Below are positions 38,964-47,363 of a DNA stretch of 64,000 bases, piece after piece. The notes beneath the pieces were generated by a model, which was given only the letters and a program-made list of their open reading frames with translations, did not search any database and was not told the DNA's origin. Origin of the DNA: Chloroflexota bacterium (lineage in GTDB: Bacteria > Chloroflexota > Anaerolineae > Anaerolineales > Anaerolineaceae); NCBI GenBank assembly GCA_012517865.1, contig JAAYUC010000022.1, positions 1-64,000 on the forward strand, written 5' to 3'. The first letter of the stretch is position 1; each line of letters starts with the position of its first letter. The position numbers and the translations under genes are program-made.

Positions 38964-39887
38964 ATGAAAGCTCCCAGGCGGGTCGTCCTCAGCATCACCG
39001 CAGCTCTGCTTCTGGCACTGCTGAGCGCCTGCGCGTCAGAACTCAAAACCCCGCCGCCTCAGCTTCCCTTCCCGCTCCACACCCCCACCCGGCTGCCCGC
39101 ACCCACCGTGACCATCGCCACCGCCACGCCAGGCCCGGAGCCCAGCCCGCTACCCCCGCCCGCCCCCACCCAGCCCGTACCGACTCTCTCCTTCGCGCGC
39201 GGCTGGGTCGTCTCCGACCAGCTTTCCGGAGAGCCGCTGGAAGAAACCCTGCCGATGTGGGTCTATCTGCCGCCTGGCTATGGGCAGAACCCGCAGCAAA
39301 GGTATCCCACGCTCTACCTGCTGCACGGCCTGCGCTATGATGAGAACCAATGGAAAGACCTGGGGCTTGCCGCGCAAATGGACGCACTGATTTCCGCTGA
39401 GAAAATTCCGCCATTCATCGTCGTCATGCCGCGCGTCCCGAATATTTCCACCTTCCCTTCCACTTACAACGCGCGCATATTCGCCAGTTATCTAATCCCG
39501 TATATCGACGCGCGCTACCAAACGCTCCCGGAGCGCTCCCATCGCGCGCTCGGCGGCCTCTCCCGCGGGGCAGCCTGGGCGCTGCGGGTCGGCCTGCAGG
39601 ATTGGGAGCTTTTCAGCCGTGTTGGTCTGCACAGTCTGTCCATGGGGGGAGAAGAAATCAACTCCTGGGTCAGCAAGATAAACGAGCTTGATTCCCGGGA
39701 CCAGCCTTCCCTTTATATAGACGCCGGCAGCGGCGATGAAGACCAGGATTCCGCGCAGTTCCTCAGCTACCAGCTGAACCGCGAAAGCATCCCCCATGTC
39801 TTCATTCTGCGCGAGGGGGAACACTCATCGGAGTATTGGTCCAAATATCTGCCCGAATACCTGATTTGGTACAGCAGCGTCTGGTGA
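38964..39887 (+). CDS. Esterase-family lipoprotein
   Basis: A 307-residue alpha/beta hydrolase of the esterase D/Fes type, anchored as a lipoprotein (LLSAC, Cys23) with a Pro/Thr linker to about residue 74. The nucleophile is Ser200 in GGLSRGAAWA; an oxyanion LLHGLRYDE lies at 119-127, Asp in DAGSGDEDQ and His in REGEHSSEYW complete the triad. It should hydrolyse carboxyl esters (such as feruloyl or siderophore esters) outside the membrane; the substrate is unknown. Confidence 0.85.
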   Translation: MKAPRRVVLSITAALLLALLSACASELKTPPPQLPFPLHTPTRLPAPTVTIATATPGPEPSPLPPPAPTQPVPTLSFARGWVVSDQLSGEPLEETLPMWVYLPPGYGQNPQQRYPTLYLLHGLRYDENQWKDLGLAAQMDALISAEKIPPFIVVMPRVPNISTFPSTYNARIFASYLIPYIDARYQTLPERSHRALGGLSRGAAWALRVGLQDWELFSRVGLHSLSMGGEEINSWVSKINELDSRDQPSLYIDAGSGDEDQDSAQFLSYQLNRESIPHVFILREGEHSSEYWSKYLPEYLIWYSSVW

Positions 39888-40015
39888 GGCTGACCGCGCG
39901 AAAACGAGGGGGACACGCCAATTATGCAGTAAAATATGAGTAATAAGGAATCGAAACGTTCCGCGACTTAACCACACACAGCACACACGCCCACGAACAA
40001 GAAAGGAACACTCCC

Positions 40016-40402
40016 ATGTATCAAAGACTAATCCTGATTGGCAACCTCGGAAGAGACCCCGAAATGCGCTTCACCGCAGATGGCAAGCCGGTAACATCAT
40101 TCAGCGTTGCCACCAGCCGTAAATATAAAGATAAAGATGAGACCACCTGGTTTCGCGTCACCGTGTTTGGCGCTCAGGCCGAATCCTGCAATCAATACCT
40201 CAAAAAAGGCTCAAAAGTCCTGGTCGAAGGTCGGCTGAACCCCGACTCCAACGGCTCGCCCAAGGTTTTCCAGAAGAAAGATGGAACCTGGGGCGCCAGC
40301 TATGAAGTCACCGCCCAGAGCGTGCGTTTTCTCAGCTCAAACCGCCCCGATGACGGCGGCTTCGAAGATGACGCGCCCGGGGATGACGACGTACCATTCT
40401 AG
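40016..40402 (+). CDS. ssb: Single-stranded DNA-binding protein
   Basis: A 128-residue SSB. The OB fold begins YQRLILIGNLGRDPEMRF and continues with TTWFRVTVFGAQAE and GSKVLVEGRL. The acidic tail ends DDDVPF, which matches the conserved partner-binding tip of bacterial SSB. A GAAAGGAA site precedes the ATG. It is the first of five tightly packed genes (DUF3467, translin and two nuclease halves), which argues that this SSB works with them. Confidence 0.95.
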   Translation: MYQRLILIGNLGRDPEMRFTADGKPVTSFSVATSRKYKDKDETTWFRVTVFGAQAESCNQYLKKGSKVLVEGRLNPDSNGSPKVFQKKDGTWGASYEVTAQSVRFLSSNRPDDGGFEDDAPGDDDVPF

Positions 40403-40410
40403 GAGCGCCG

Positions 40411-40728
40411 ATGCCCGATATAAAACCCCTCAGCCTGCGCCTGCCGGACGACCTGAAGCCGCTTTTTGCCAATGTCGTCCGCGCCGCGCACACGCCGGGT
40501 GAATTTATCCTGGATTTTTCGGCCGTGCTGCCCGGGATGGAGTCCCCCGCGGTAGACGCGCGCGTAATCCTCTCACCGCTGGGCGCCAAACTGCTGCAGC
40601 AGGTTCTGACCGAGAATATTCTCCGCTACGAGAGCGCCTTCGGCGAAATCCGCCTTCCCAGCCCGCCGCACACGCTGGCCGACGACCTGTTCAGTCAGGC
40701 CAGGAATAATCCCCCGGATAACAAATAA
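40411..40728 (+). CDS. DUF3467 protein
   Basis: A 105-residue protein matching DUF3467: residues 15-85 include FANVVRAAHTPGEFILDFSAVLPG and ARVILSPLGAKLLQQVLTENILRYE. Function is unknown; the family is small, cytoplasmic and scattered in Chloroflexota, Bacteroidetes and archaea. It begins 8 nt after ssb and ends 1 nt before translin. Confidence 0.82.
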   Translation: MPDIKPLSLRLPDDLKPLFANVVRAAHTPGEFILDFSAVLPGMESPAVDARVILSPLGAKLLQQVLTENILRYESAFGEIRLPSPPHTLADDLFSQARNNPPDNK

Positions 40729-40729
40729 G

Positions 40730-41371
40730 ATGAGTGATTTGGACCGTATTTGCGAGCAAATCCGAATGGATTTTGACCGGAAAACCGCCCGACGGGATGC
40801 CGCCCTGGCGCAGGCCCGCCAGTTGACCCGGCACGCCTCGCTGGCAATCCGTGCCATCCACCGCGAGGAAACCGCGGAAGCGGAAAAGGAACTGGCAAGC
40901 GCGCGCGAGCTGGCGCAGGCTTTGCGCGAAGGCCTGCGCGACGACCCCGACCTGTACTTCGCAGGCTACACGCAAGACGCCCTTAAGGAATTCGTGGAAG
41001 CCGAGCTGACCGTGGCGCTGATACTGAATCGCCCCCTGCCCTCTCCCCAGGACCTCAGCGCGGAATACCCCGCCTACCTGGCAGGTTTGTCGGAGACTCT
41101 CGGTGAACTGCGCCGGCGCTGCCTGGACCTTCTGCGACCGGGTTACTCCAGCGAGGTAGAGCGCCTGCTGATGTGGATGGACGATATTTTCACCCAGCTG
41201 GTGACGATGGATTACCCCGACGCGATTACTGAGGGCCTGCGCCGCCGCACGGACCTCGCGCGGGGAATCATTGAACGCACCCGCGCGGATATTACGCTCA
41301 GCTTCAGGCAGAATGAGCTGGAACAGGCGCTTACCCGGCTCTCTGAACAGCTGAACGGCGAAATTGACTGA
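40730..41371 (+). CDS. Translin-family protein
   Basis: A 213-residue all-helical protein resembling translin, with the family features ARQLTRHASLAIRAIHR in the first helices, FAGYTQDALKEFVEAELTVALI in the middle and TMDYPDAITEGLRRRTDLARGIIERTRADI near the C terminus. Eukaryotic translin with TRAX binds and trims single-stranded RNA and DNA; bacterial forms are little studied. Glu residues at the TRAX catalytic positions cannot be assigned by eye. Its TGA overlaps the next ATG (TGATG). Confidence 0.8.
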   Translation: MSDLDRICEQIRMDFDRKTARRDAALAQARQLTRHASLAIRAIHREETAEAEKELASARELAQALREGLRDDPDLYFAGYTQDALKEFVEAELTVALILNRPLPSPQDLSAEYPAYLAGLSETLGELRRRCLDLLRPGYSSEVERLLMWMDDIFTQLVTMDYPDAITEGLRRRTDLARGIIERTRADITLSFRQNELEQALTRLSEQLNGEID

Positions 41372-41598
41372 TGCGCGTTTTGCGCGCCTCTGAACTGGGC
41401 ACTTATTTGTACTGCGCGCGCGCCTGGTGGTACCAGCGCAGCGGTGTGCCATCCGAAAACCAGGCTGCCCTTTCAAGCGGCACAAACTTTCACCAGCAGC
41501 ATGCCCGCGGCGTGCTGCTGGCTTCATTTCTGCGCGCAGCGGCCTTGTTTTTGCTCATCCTGGCTTGCGCGCTGTTCATCCTGAAGGCGGCACGGTGA
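41371..41598 (+). CDS. Cas4/RecB-like nuclease, N-terminal half with membrane helix
   Basis: A 75-residue protein holding the first part of a Cas4-type PD-(D/E)XK nuclease: Cys17 in SELGTYLYCARAWWYQRSG matches the first Fe-S cysteine of Cas4, and SSGTNFHQQH (35-44) the GxxxH motif. It then runs into a membrane helix (about 50-71) and stops. The remaining catalytic motifs and three cysteines are in the next ORF, which overlaps it by 4 nt (GTGA). The ATG is coupled to translin (TGATG). Confidence 0.7.
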   Translation: MRVLRASELGTYLYCARAWWYQRSGVPSENQAALSSGTNFHQQHARGVLLASFLRAAALFLLILACALFILKAAR

Positions 41599-42119
41599 GA
41601 GACTGGCTTTGGATTGGCCTGCTGATTATCGCGGCAGCCCTTTTATTCCTTCTCTCGGTCCGCCAGCGCCGCAAAACCGGTCTGCCCGAAGGCAGGATTG
41701 TCTACGCGGATACAGACGCCTGGCAAAAGCTCCCCGCGCCGCTGTTCGACCCCACGCTGCGCCTGACTGGCAAACCGGATTACGTTGTGGACATCGGCAG
41801 CGGAACGCGCGTGCCCGTGGAAGTGAAAAGCCAGCCCGCACCAGCCCGTCCTTACGACAGCCACGTGATGCAGCTGGCCGCTTACTGCCTGCTGCTGGAA
41901 CGCGAGAGCGGCAAACGCCCTCCCTACGGCCTGCTGCGCTACCGCGACTGCACCTTTCAGGTTGACTACACCCCCGACCTGGAGCAAAACCTGCTTGCCC
42001 TGCTCGGTAGTCTGCGCGAAGCGGAACGCTGCCCGGACGGCCCCGAGCGTTCCCATGCCCTGCCAGGACGCTGCCGCGCGTGCGGCTACCGCCGGCACTG
42101 CAGCCAGCCGTTGGCCTGA
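41595..42119 (+). CDS. Cas4/RecB-like nuclease, C-terminal half with membrane helix
   Basis: A 174-residue protein from a GTG that overlaps the previous stop (GTGA). It begins with a membrane helix (DWLWIGLLIIAAALLFLLSV) followed by RQRRK, then carries LTGKPDYVVD (GxxD), PVEVKSQ (the ExK motif), HVMQLAAYCLLLE (the QxxxY motif) and the cysteines CRACGYRRHC (CX2CX5C). Together with the preceding ORF it supplies every expected Cas4 residue, so the two chains probably form one membrane-anchored exonuclease. An assembly indel that split one gene is the alternative. Confidence 0.75.
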   Translation: MRDWLWIGLLIIAAALLFLLSVRQRRKTGLPEGRIVYADTDAWQKLPAPLFDPTLRLTGKPDYVVDIGSGTRVPVEVKSQPAPARPYDSHVMQLAAYCLLLERESGKRPPYGLLRYRDCTFQVDYTPDLEQNLLALLGSLREAERCPDGPERSHALPGRCRACGYRRHCSQPLA

Positions 42120-42194
42120 GCCTGCCACTATCGCACGCGGCAGGCCTGTGAAACTGGTCATCTGAGAGGTAAACCTGCCTGATATGCCGTTTGG

Positions 42195-42223
42195 TTGACA
42201 GACCCGCCTGTCTCGGTTATGCT
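42195..42223 (+). promoter_or_regulatory. Promoter of the SRP RNA
   Basis: TTGACA (42195-42200), 17-nt spacer, TATGCT (42218-42223), and the RNA begins 6 nt later at 42229. It gives the SRP RNA its own promoter inside the operon region. Confidence 0.75.
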
Positions 42224-42228
42224 TATTT

Positions 42229-42339
42229 AGCGTCCGGGCGGGACCGGCGCGGCGGAGCCCTGCGAACCCCGTCAGGTCCGAGAGGAAGCAGCGGTAAGGA
42301 GGTCGCTTCGGGTGTTGCCGGCAAACCTGCCCGTACGCT
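42229..42339 (+). ncRNA. ffs: Signal recognition particle RNA, small bacterial type
   Basis: About 111 nt. The ends pair (AGCG with CGCT, then CCGGGCGG with the CCTGCCCG side), and the apical domain has GTCAGGTCC GAGA GGAAGCAGCGGTAA, the conserved Ffh-binding site with a GNRA tetraloop and the asymmetric GAAGCAGC loop. TTTTAATT follows. It is of the short 4.5S type without an Alu domain. Confidence 0.92.
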
Positions 42340-42350
42340 TTTAATTAAGC

Positions 42351-43256
42351 ATGAACACAAACTCTACCGATACCCCACCCGTTTGTTCCTACGAAGGCTC
42401 TGATTATCAGCGCACCTTCTGGGATTCCGGCGAACGCCGCTACGAAGACGCCGTCGAACAAATCGCGCTCAAGCGCTTGCTGACCAAACCCGGCCAACTC
42501 CTGCTGGAACTGGGCGCCGGAGCCGGCCGCAACACCCCGCGCTATACCGGTTTCGAACGCGTCGTCCTGCTGGATTACTCCCGCACGCAGCTGCTGCAGG
42601 CGCGCGAACGCCTGGGGGATAACCCGCGCTACCTTTATGTCGCCGCGGATATCTATAAACTTCCATTTGTGGACGGCCTGTTTGACGGGGCGACCATGAT
42701 ACGCACGCTGCATCACATGGCGCAGCCCGGATTGGCCATCCAGAGTATCCGGCGTGTACTACGCGGGAATGCCCAATTTCTGTTGGAATTTGCCAACAAG
42801 CGCAATCTGAAATCCATCCTGCGTTATCTTTTGGGCAGGCAGCCTTGGAATCCTTTCTCGCCGGAGCAGGTGGAGTTTGTCGTCCTTAATTTCGATTTTC
42901 ATCCCAAAACTATCCGCCGGCTGCTAAAGGAAAACAACTTCGCGATTGAAAAGCAGTTGAACGTGTCGCAGTTTCGGGTTGCCTGGCTGAAAAAGCATGT
43001 GCCGCTTGGCATTCTGGTCGGGCTGGATTCCGCCCTGCAGTGGACCGGCGCCTTCGCGCAATACGCTCCCAGCGTATGGACGCTTGCCAGAGCGGCAGGC
43101 CCCTCTGCGCAGCCCGCGAACGGCGGTTTCTTTGCCTGCCCGGCCTGCGGGTGTGCGCTGCCGGAAGTTGGCAAGTCCCAAACCTGCCCTCAGTGCGGTC
43201 ATTTTTGGTCTTACACGGATGGCATCCACGAATTTCGCATCAATCCGCAGGTCTGA
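42351..43256 (+). CDS. Class I methyltransferase with C-terminal zinc ribbon
   Basis: A 301-residue SAM-dependent methyltransferase. LLLELGAGAGRN (about 46-57) is the SAM-binding motif I, and MIRTLHHMAQP is the usual post-III region. The C-terminal 50 residues add a zinc ribbon (FACPACGCALP ... TCPQCGHFW), an uncommon addition in this fold. The ATG begins 11 nt after the SRP RNA. Its last 38 nt overlap the start of the LysM/M23 gene in another frame. The substrate is unknown. Confidence 0.8.
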   Translation: MNTNSTDTPPVCSYEGSDYQRTFWDSGERRYEDAVEQIALKRLLTKPGQLLLELGAGAGRNTPRYTGFERVVLLDYSRTQLLQARERLGDNPRYLYVAADIYKLPFVDGLFDGATMIRTLHHMAQPGLAIQSIRRVLRGNAQFLLEFANKRNLKSILRYLLGRQPWNPFSPEQVEFVVLNFDFHPKTIRRLLKENNFAIEKQLNVSQFRVAWLKKHVPLGILVGLDSALQWTGAFAQYAPSVWTLARAAGPSAQPANGGFFACPACGCALPEVGKSQTCPQCGHFWSYTDGIHEFRINPQV

Positions 43257-44844
43257 GCGCCCTGTCTTCGCGCGCCGCGCTCTGCCCGGGCTCGCCCTGG
43301 CCGCCGTGCTTCTCGCATCCGCCTGCAACCTGCCCGCTTCTCCGCTTAATGCCGCCACTGCCACCCAGATTTCCGCCCGTCAAACCCAACTGGCAGCCAG
43401 CTACCCCAGCCCCACGCCGCTTTTCTGGTCAACGCCCGACCCAAACCAACCCCCGCTGTATCAGGCCGCGACTGCCACGCCCGTTCCCGGCCTCCCTGGC
43501 TACGCACCAACCGCAACGCAGGTTGTTCCTGTTCCGGAGGGCATGCGGGTTTATTATTCCCAATCCGGGGATACGCTGGCTGGTATTGCCAGCCATTTTT
43601 TGGTGCGGCCGAACGAACTTCAGCAGCCGCTCAGCCTGGGAGAGCAGGAACTCCTGCCGCCGGGCACGTCAATCATGATCCCCAACCGCTTTCCAACAGA
43701 GCCGCCCTACCCCCAGCCCGCCCTGCCAGATGCTGATATCCTGTTTTCGCCCGGATACGGCAGCCTGGACCTGGAAGCCTGGATTCAGCAGGGCGGGGGC
43801 TACCTGGCGGACTATTACCAGTACATCGCAGGGGAGCGTCTTTCGGCTGCGGAAATTATCCGATTGGTCGCGGTGGAAAATTCCATCAACCCGCGCCTGC
43901 TGCTTGCCCTGGTAGAGTTCCGTTCCGGCTGGCTGTTTGGTTTTCCGCCGGACCCCGAAGAAGCCCAATATCCTATCGGATATCATGCGCCAAAAGTCAC
44001 AGGGCTGTTCGATGAGCTGACAGTCACCGCGCGGGTTCTGGGACAGGGCTACTACGGCTGGCGGCAGGGAAAGTTGGACCGCCTCATCTTTCGGGACGAC
44101 ACTGAAGCGCCCATCCATCCCGCATTGAACGCCGGCAGCGTCGGCATCCAAAACCTGTTCGCCGCGCTGTACACCCCGGACATTTTCCATGACGCGCTGT
44201 ACGGTCCGCAAGGGTTCCTGGCGCTCTATGCCCGCCTGTTCGGCGACCCCTGGGCGCGTTCCGCGCAGCAGGGCGCATTGCTTCCTGCCGGCCTTAGTCA
44301 GCCCGCCCTCAGCCTGCCTTTTTTGTCGGGTCTCACCTGGGGGCTCACCTCCGGCCCCCACATCACCTGGCAGGCCGGCACCCCGCGCGGAGCTCTGGAC
44401 TTTGCCCCGCGCACCGGCCAGCGCGGCTGTTACGATACTCCCGTCTGGGTCACTGCTTCGGCAGGCGGCCTGGTGGTGCGCAGCCAGCGCGGCGCGGTAG
44501 CCGTCGACCTGGACGGAGATGGCGATGAGGGGACGGGTTGGGTAATCCTTTACATGCACCTGGCAGCCCGGGATAGAGTCCCGCTTGGCACATGGGTGGA
44601 GGCAGACGCTCCGCTTGGGCATCCTTCCTGCGAGGGTGGCGTATCCACCGGCACGCACCTGCATATTGCTCGCAAATATAACGGCGAATGGATTCCCGCT
44701 GAAGGACCGCTGCCCCTGGTGCTGGACGGCTGGCAGGCCTACGCCGGAACCGCCAGTTACAGCGGCTGGCTGATACGCGGCGGCCAGACGGTGGTCTCCA
44801 ACGTCAACCGCGACCCGGCCTCAGAAATCAGGCGGGACCCGTAA
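43219..44844 (+). CDS. Lipoprotein with LysM and M23-type peptidase domains
   Basis: A 541-residue lipoprotein (LLASAC, Cys36), with a Thr/Pro linker, a LysM-like domain (about 110-155: RVYYSQSGDTLAGIASHF), a middle helical domain (ERLSAAEIIRLVAVENSINPRLLLALVEFRSGW) that resembles lysozyme-like folds, and a C-terminal M23/LytM-like domain (RGALDFAPR, ILYMHLAARDRVPLGT, THLHIARKYNGEW). The HxH and Asp ligands seem present. It should act on peptidoglycan or a related wall polymer. The ATG at 43219 lies inside the methyltransferase gene. The longer frame upstream is a shadow. Confidence 0.8.
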   Translation: MASTNFASIRRSERPVFARRALPGLALAAVLLASACNLPASPLNAATATQISARQTQLAASYPSPTPLFWSTPDPNQPPLYQAATATPVPGLPGYAPTATQVVPVPEGMRVYYSQSGDTLAGIASHFLVRPNELQQPLSLGEQELLPPGTSIMIPNRFPTEPPYPQPALPDADILFSPGYGSLDLEAWIQQGGGYLADYYQYIAGERLSAAEIIRLVAVENSINPRLLLALVEFRSGWLFGFPPDPEEAQYPIGYHAPKVTGLFDELTVTARVLGQGYYGWRQGKLDRLIFRDDTEAPIHPALNAGSVGIQNLFAALYTPDIFHDALYGPQGFLALYARLFGDPWARSAQQGALLPAGLSQPALSLPFLSGLTWGLTSGPHITWQAGTPRGALDFAPRTGQRGCYDTPVWVTASAGGLVVRSQRGAVAVDLDGDGDEGTGWVILYMHLAARDRVPLGTWVEADAPLGHPSCEGGVSTGTHLHIARKYNGEWIPAEGPLPLVLDGWQAYAGTASYSGWLIRGGQTVVSNVNRDPASEIRRDP

Positions 44845-44845
44845 T

Positions 44846-46153
44846 TTACTGGCGTGCTGCCGGCGTAAGAGATGCCTCTCCTTCGGCGGCTGCTGGTTTT
44901 TTCTCCCCCCAAAACCACACATAATACATCACAACAGATACGACATAAAACAAAATAGTTACGCCAAAAGACGGCCCGAACCCATAATGCACCTGAAAAT
45001 ATCCGCTTAACGTAGGGCTGAAAGCCCAGCCAAAATTGCTGGCCATCGTGGAAAGGCTGGCCACCATCGCTCTGGACTCGGGGTCCACGCGTTCCATGGT
45101 AAAAGTGGTGTAAACCGGGCCGCTCATGTTCATTAGAACCAGGCGCACATAGTATGCCACCGCTGCCAGGGCGAACCAGGGAGAAAAACCGAGCAGCGCT
45201 AGAAATGGAATGGAGAGCCCCTGCGTCGCCACCACCACCCGTATTTTTCCAAAACGTTCCGCCAGGGCTGGCGCCAACAGCAAACCAATCCCCATGGCCA
45301 AAGAGCCCCACGCGAATAAAATCCCAATGGACGCGTCCGAAAGCTTGTGCACATTGCGGAAAAACACATTCATGAAGGGCATAATCATCCCCGCGCCGAT
45401 GGACGTCAGCAGTAAAGGAAGGATCAGGCGGGTGAGTTCGCCGGGTTTACGGCGCATATAGGAAAGCGGAGCAAATGAAGCTCTTTCCAGGCGGGTTTGT
45501 TTTTCCTGCCGGATTAAAAAGCCCGGAATGAGCGAAAGCGCCACACCCACCGAAACCAACGCCAGGGCGCCGCTGTAAGCGGCGGCGCTGGTCGGTTGCG
45601 CGCCACTGCCTCGCGCAATCCAGGTGGGCAAAAAACCACCCACCCATTCTCCAATGGAAACCGCAGTCATGCGCAGACCCGAACTGAAGCTGAACAGGTA
45701 CGTGCGTTCAAGTTCGCTGCTGTTTTCCATTAAAAAAGGTCCCATAGCCACAGCCGCGAGCGACTGGGAGAAGCCAATCACGATGTTCATAATCAGAAAC
45801 ATCGGCAGGGATGGAAACAAAACCATCATCAGAATGGCCGCGCCAACCGCTCCCTGCCCGATAATGAGCGCCAGTTTTCTCCCGATGCGGTCTGCCAGAT
45901 AGCCGACCGGCAGGGCGACAATCAGCGTGGTGGCGCTGCGCGCGGTGACCAGGTTGCCAAGCACCGCTTCGTTGTATCCCAGGCTGAGAACATAAAAGTT
46001 GAACAGAAGCTGATATACACCCGTCGCGGCACCGTAAATCATGATGCCCATCAGGTACTTGCGCGCGTTCGGGCTGAACGCCCTGACGCGCGCGAGATAA
46101 GTCCGCAATACCGAGCCAATCGGCTCTCCGGCGGCTGCTTTCAGATGGAGCAC
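44846..46153 (-). CDS. MFS transporter
   Basis: A 435-residue major facilitator with 12 predicted helices. The loop motif PVGYLADRIGRKLALIIGQG after helix 2 is the MFS A-motif. The substrate is unknown; drug or metabolite efflux is likely for this branch. It starts 1 nt after the ArsR-type regulator gene, so the two are one transcript, and ends 1 nt from the convergent M23 lipoprotein gene. Confidence 0.88.
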   Translation of the reverse strand: MLHLKAAAGEPIGSVLRTYLARVRAFSPNARKYLMGIMIYGAATGVYQLLFNFYVLSLGYNEAVLGNLVTARSATTLIVALPVGYLADRIGRKLALIIGQGAVGAAILMMVLFPSLPMFLIMNIVIGFSQSLAAVAMGPFLMENSSELERTYLFSFSSGLRMTAVSIGEWVGGFLPTWIARGSGAQPTSAAAYSGALALVSVGVALSLIPGFLIRQEKQTRLERASFAPLSYMRRKPGELTRLILPLLLTSIGAGMIMPFMNVFFRNVHKLSDASIGILFAWGSLAMGIGLLLAPALAERFGKIRVVVATQGLSIPFLALLGFSPWFALAAVAYYVRLVLMNMSGPVYTTFTMERVDPESRAMVASLSTMASNFGWAFSPTLSGYFQVHYGFGPSFGVTILFYVVSVVMYYVWFWGEKKPAAAEGEASLTPAARQ

Positions 46154-46154
46154 T

Positions 46155-47216
46155 TTATTCTTCGCTCACAAAGCGCGTCAGCTGTTCGTAGGTGCTTTCA
46201 AAGCCCTCAAAGCGGGTGGCGTAATACCGGTCGCCCTCGGCGGAAATGATGACATGCACCATGCCGGCCATGCGCAGTTCCATCAGGTGGTGATTGACTG
46301 TCGGCGGGCGCAGACGCAGCACGCGAGAAAGATGCGCCGCGCTTTGGGATGCCTGAGCCAGCGTTCGCAGAATGCGCAGACGCGTGGGGTCGGCCAGCGC
46401 TTTCAGGCCGCGCAGCAGGTTATCCGGCACTATATCCCCCGGTATCAACGCCATATCATCCGGCCGTGACCCGAAAACAACCAGGATTGTGCTGCTGTCC
46501 AGATGCTCAGTGAACAGGAAAGGCGCGCCCCAGAAGGAAGGCGCCAGATAAATCTTTCGGGCGGCTGTGATTTCCGCCCAGCGCACGCCGGAGGAGAGTT
46601 CCTCCAACATGGCCGGCAGCGGAAGCGTGCCGGCGCGCATTTGCGCGTGAGAAAGACCTTTTTGCAGCGCCGGCAAGATGCGGTGCTCCTCTTCAAAGAA
46701 GAAAGAATCCGCGTAGGCTTTTAACGCACTGAGATGCTTTTGACCAAATTCTTCGCGGTGAGCCCAGCTGTTGTAAACCATGTCCAGCAGTGTGGGCGTC
46801 ATTTCCCGGCGGTGGTTTGCGTAATACTCGCCAATAACATCCCTTTCCGCCTGTGTCCACTTGGCGCGGGGAGAACTGGCACTGAGAATCTCCTTTACAT
46901 CCGCCGGGGTTTCGTACGAAATGGTGAGCGCGTCCAGGCGTTTGGCCGCTGGCAGATGCTCTATGGCTTTTAAGATCGCAGCAGTATCCTTGGGAGCATC
47001 AACGGAGAAGATAAAATGCATCGGCAAAAAATAGATTTGCCAGAACGTCTCAAGCGTCTGTCGGTCTTCCACAGAAAGCCGGGAACGCACGCCTGCCGCC
47101 CATGAAGCCCGCAGCCCGAATCGTTCCGGTTCATAGATGGCAACCTGGCTGAGGAAAAAGTCATAGCCCGTGCTCAGGTCCCAGTTCAAGCGAGATTGTA
47201 CAGCAGATACCATCAT
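46155..47216 (-). CDS. ArsR-type transcriptional regulator with N-terminal extension
   Basis: A 353-residue regulator. The winged helix is at the C terminus (about 270-340: GLKALADPTRLRILRTLAQ, SAAHLSRVLRLRPPTVNHHLMELRMAGMV). The N-terminal 260 residues are an unrecognised helical domain, possibly a ligand sensor. No ArsR metal-binding Cys pair is visible, so it probably senses an organic ligand. ATG 47216 and 47213 are adjacent; a GAGGAGC site precedes. It is followed by the MFS gene, its likely target. Confidence 0.8.
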   Translation of the reverse strand: MMVSAVQSRLNWDLSTGYDFFLSQVAIYEPERFGLRASWAAGVRSRLSVEDRQTLETFWQIYFLPMHFIFSVDAPKDTAAILKAIEHLPAAKRLDALTISYETPADVKEILSASSPRAKWTQAERDVIGEYYANHRREMTPTLLDMVYNSWAHREEFGQKHLSALKAYADSFFFEEEHRILPALQKGLSHAQMRAGTLPLPAMLEELSSGVRWAEITAARKIYLAPSFWGAPFLFTEHLDSSTILVVFGSRPDDMALIPGDIVPDNLLRGLKALADPTRLRILRTLAQASQSAAHLSRVLRLRPPTVNHHLMELRMAGMVHVIISAEGDRYYATRFEGFESTYEQLTRFVSEE

Positions 47217-47228
47217 GCTCCTCGAAAA

Positions 47229-47240
47229 ACAAATATTTGT
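47229..47240. promoter_or_regulatory. Candidate operator for the ArsR/MFS operon
   Basis: ACAAATATTTGT is a perfect 12-bp palindrome about 13 nt upstream of the regulator start in an AT-rich divergent region. Only the palindrome is observed; binding is inferred. Confidence 0.35.
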
Positions 47241-47363
47241 CTATTTTATTAGCTAAACATCTAAGTAGTCAAGGCATCAAATTGCACGCCTCCGTCGTAA
47301 AGCGGGCTTTTATAGACTCTGGCGCAGCAATCCGTTACAATTTAGCTGCGAAATGGAGCGCGT

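Noticed and set aside
41371..42119. CRISPR-associated cas4
   Set aside because: There is no CRISPR array or other cas gene in the window, and the protein is split and membrane-anchored, so I call it Cas4-like only.
42997..43218. Upstream extension of the LysM/M23 gene
   Set aside because: It lies within the methyltransferase gene in another frame; the signal peptide starts at 43219.
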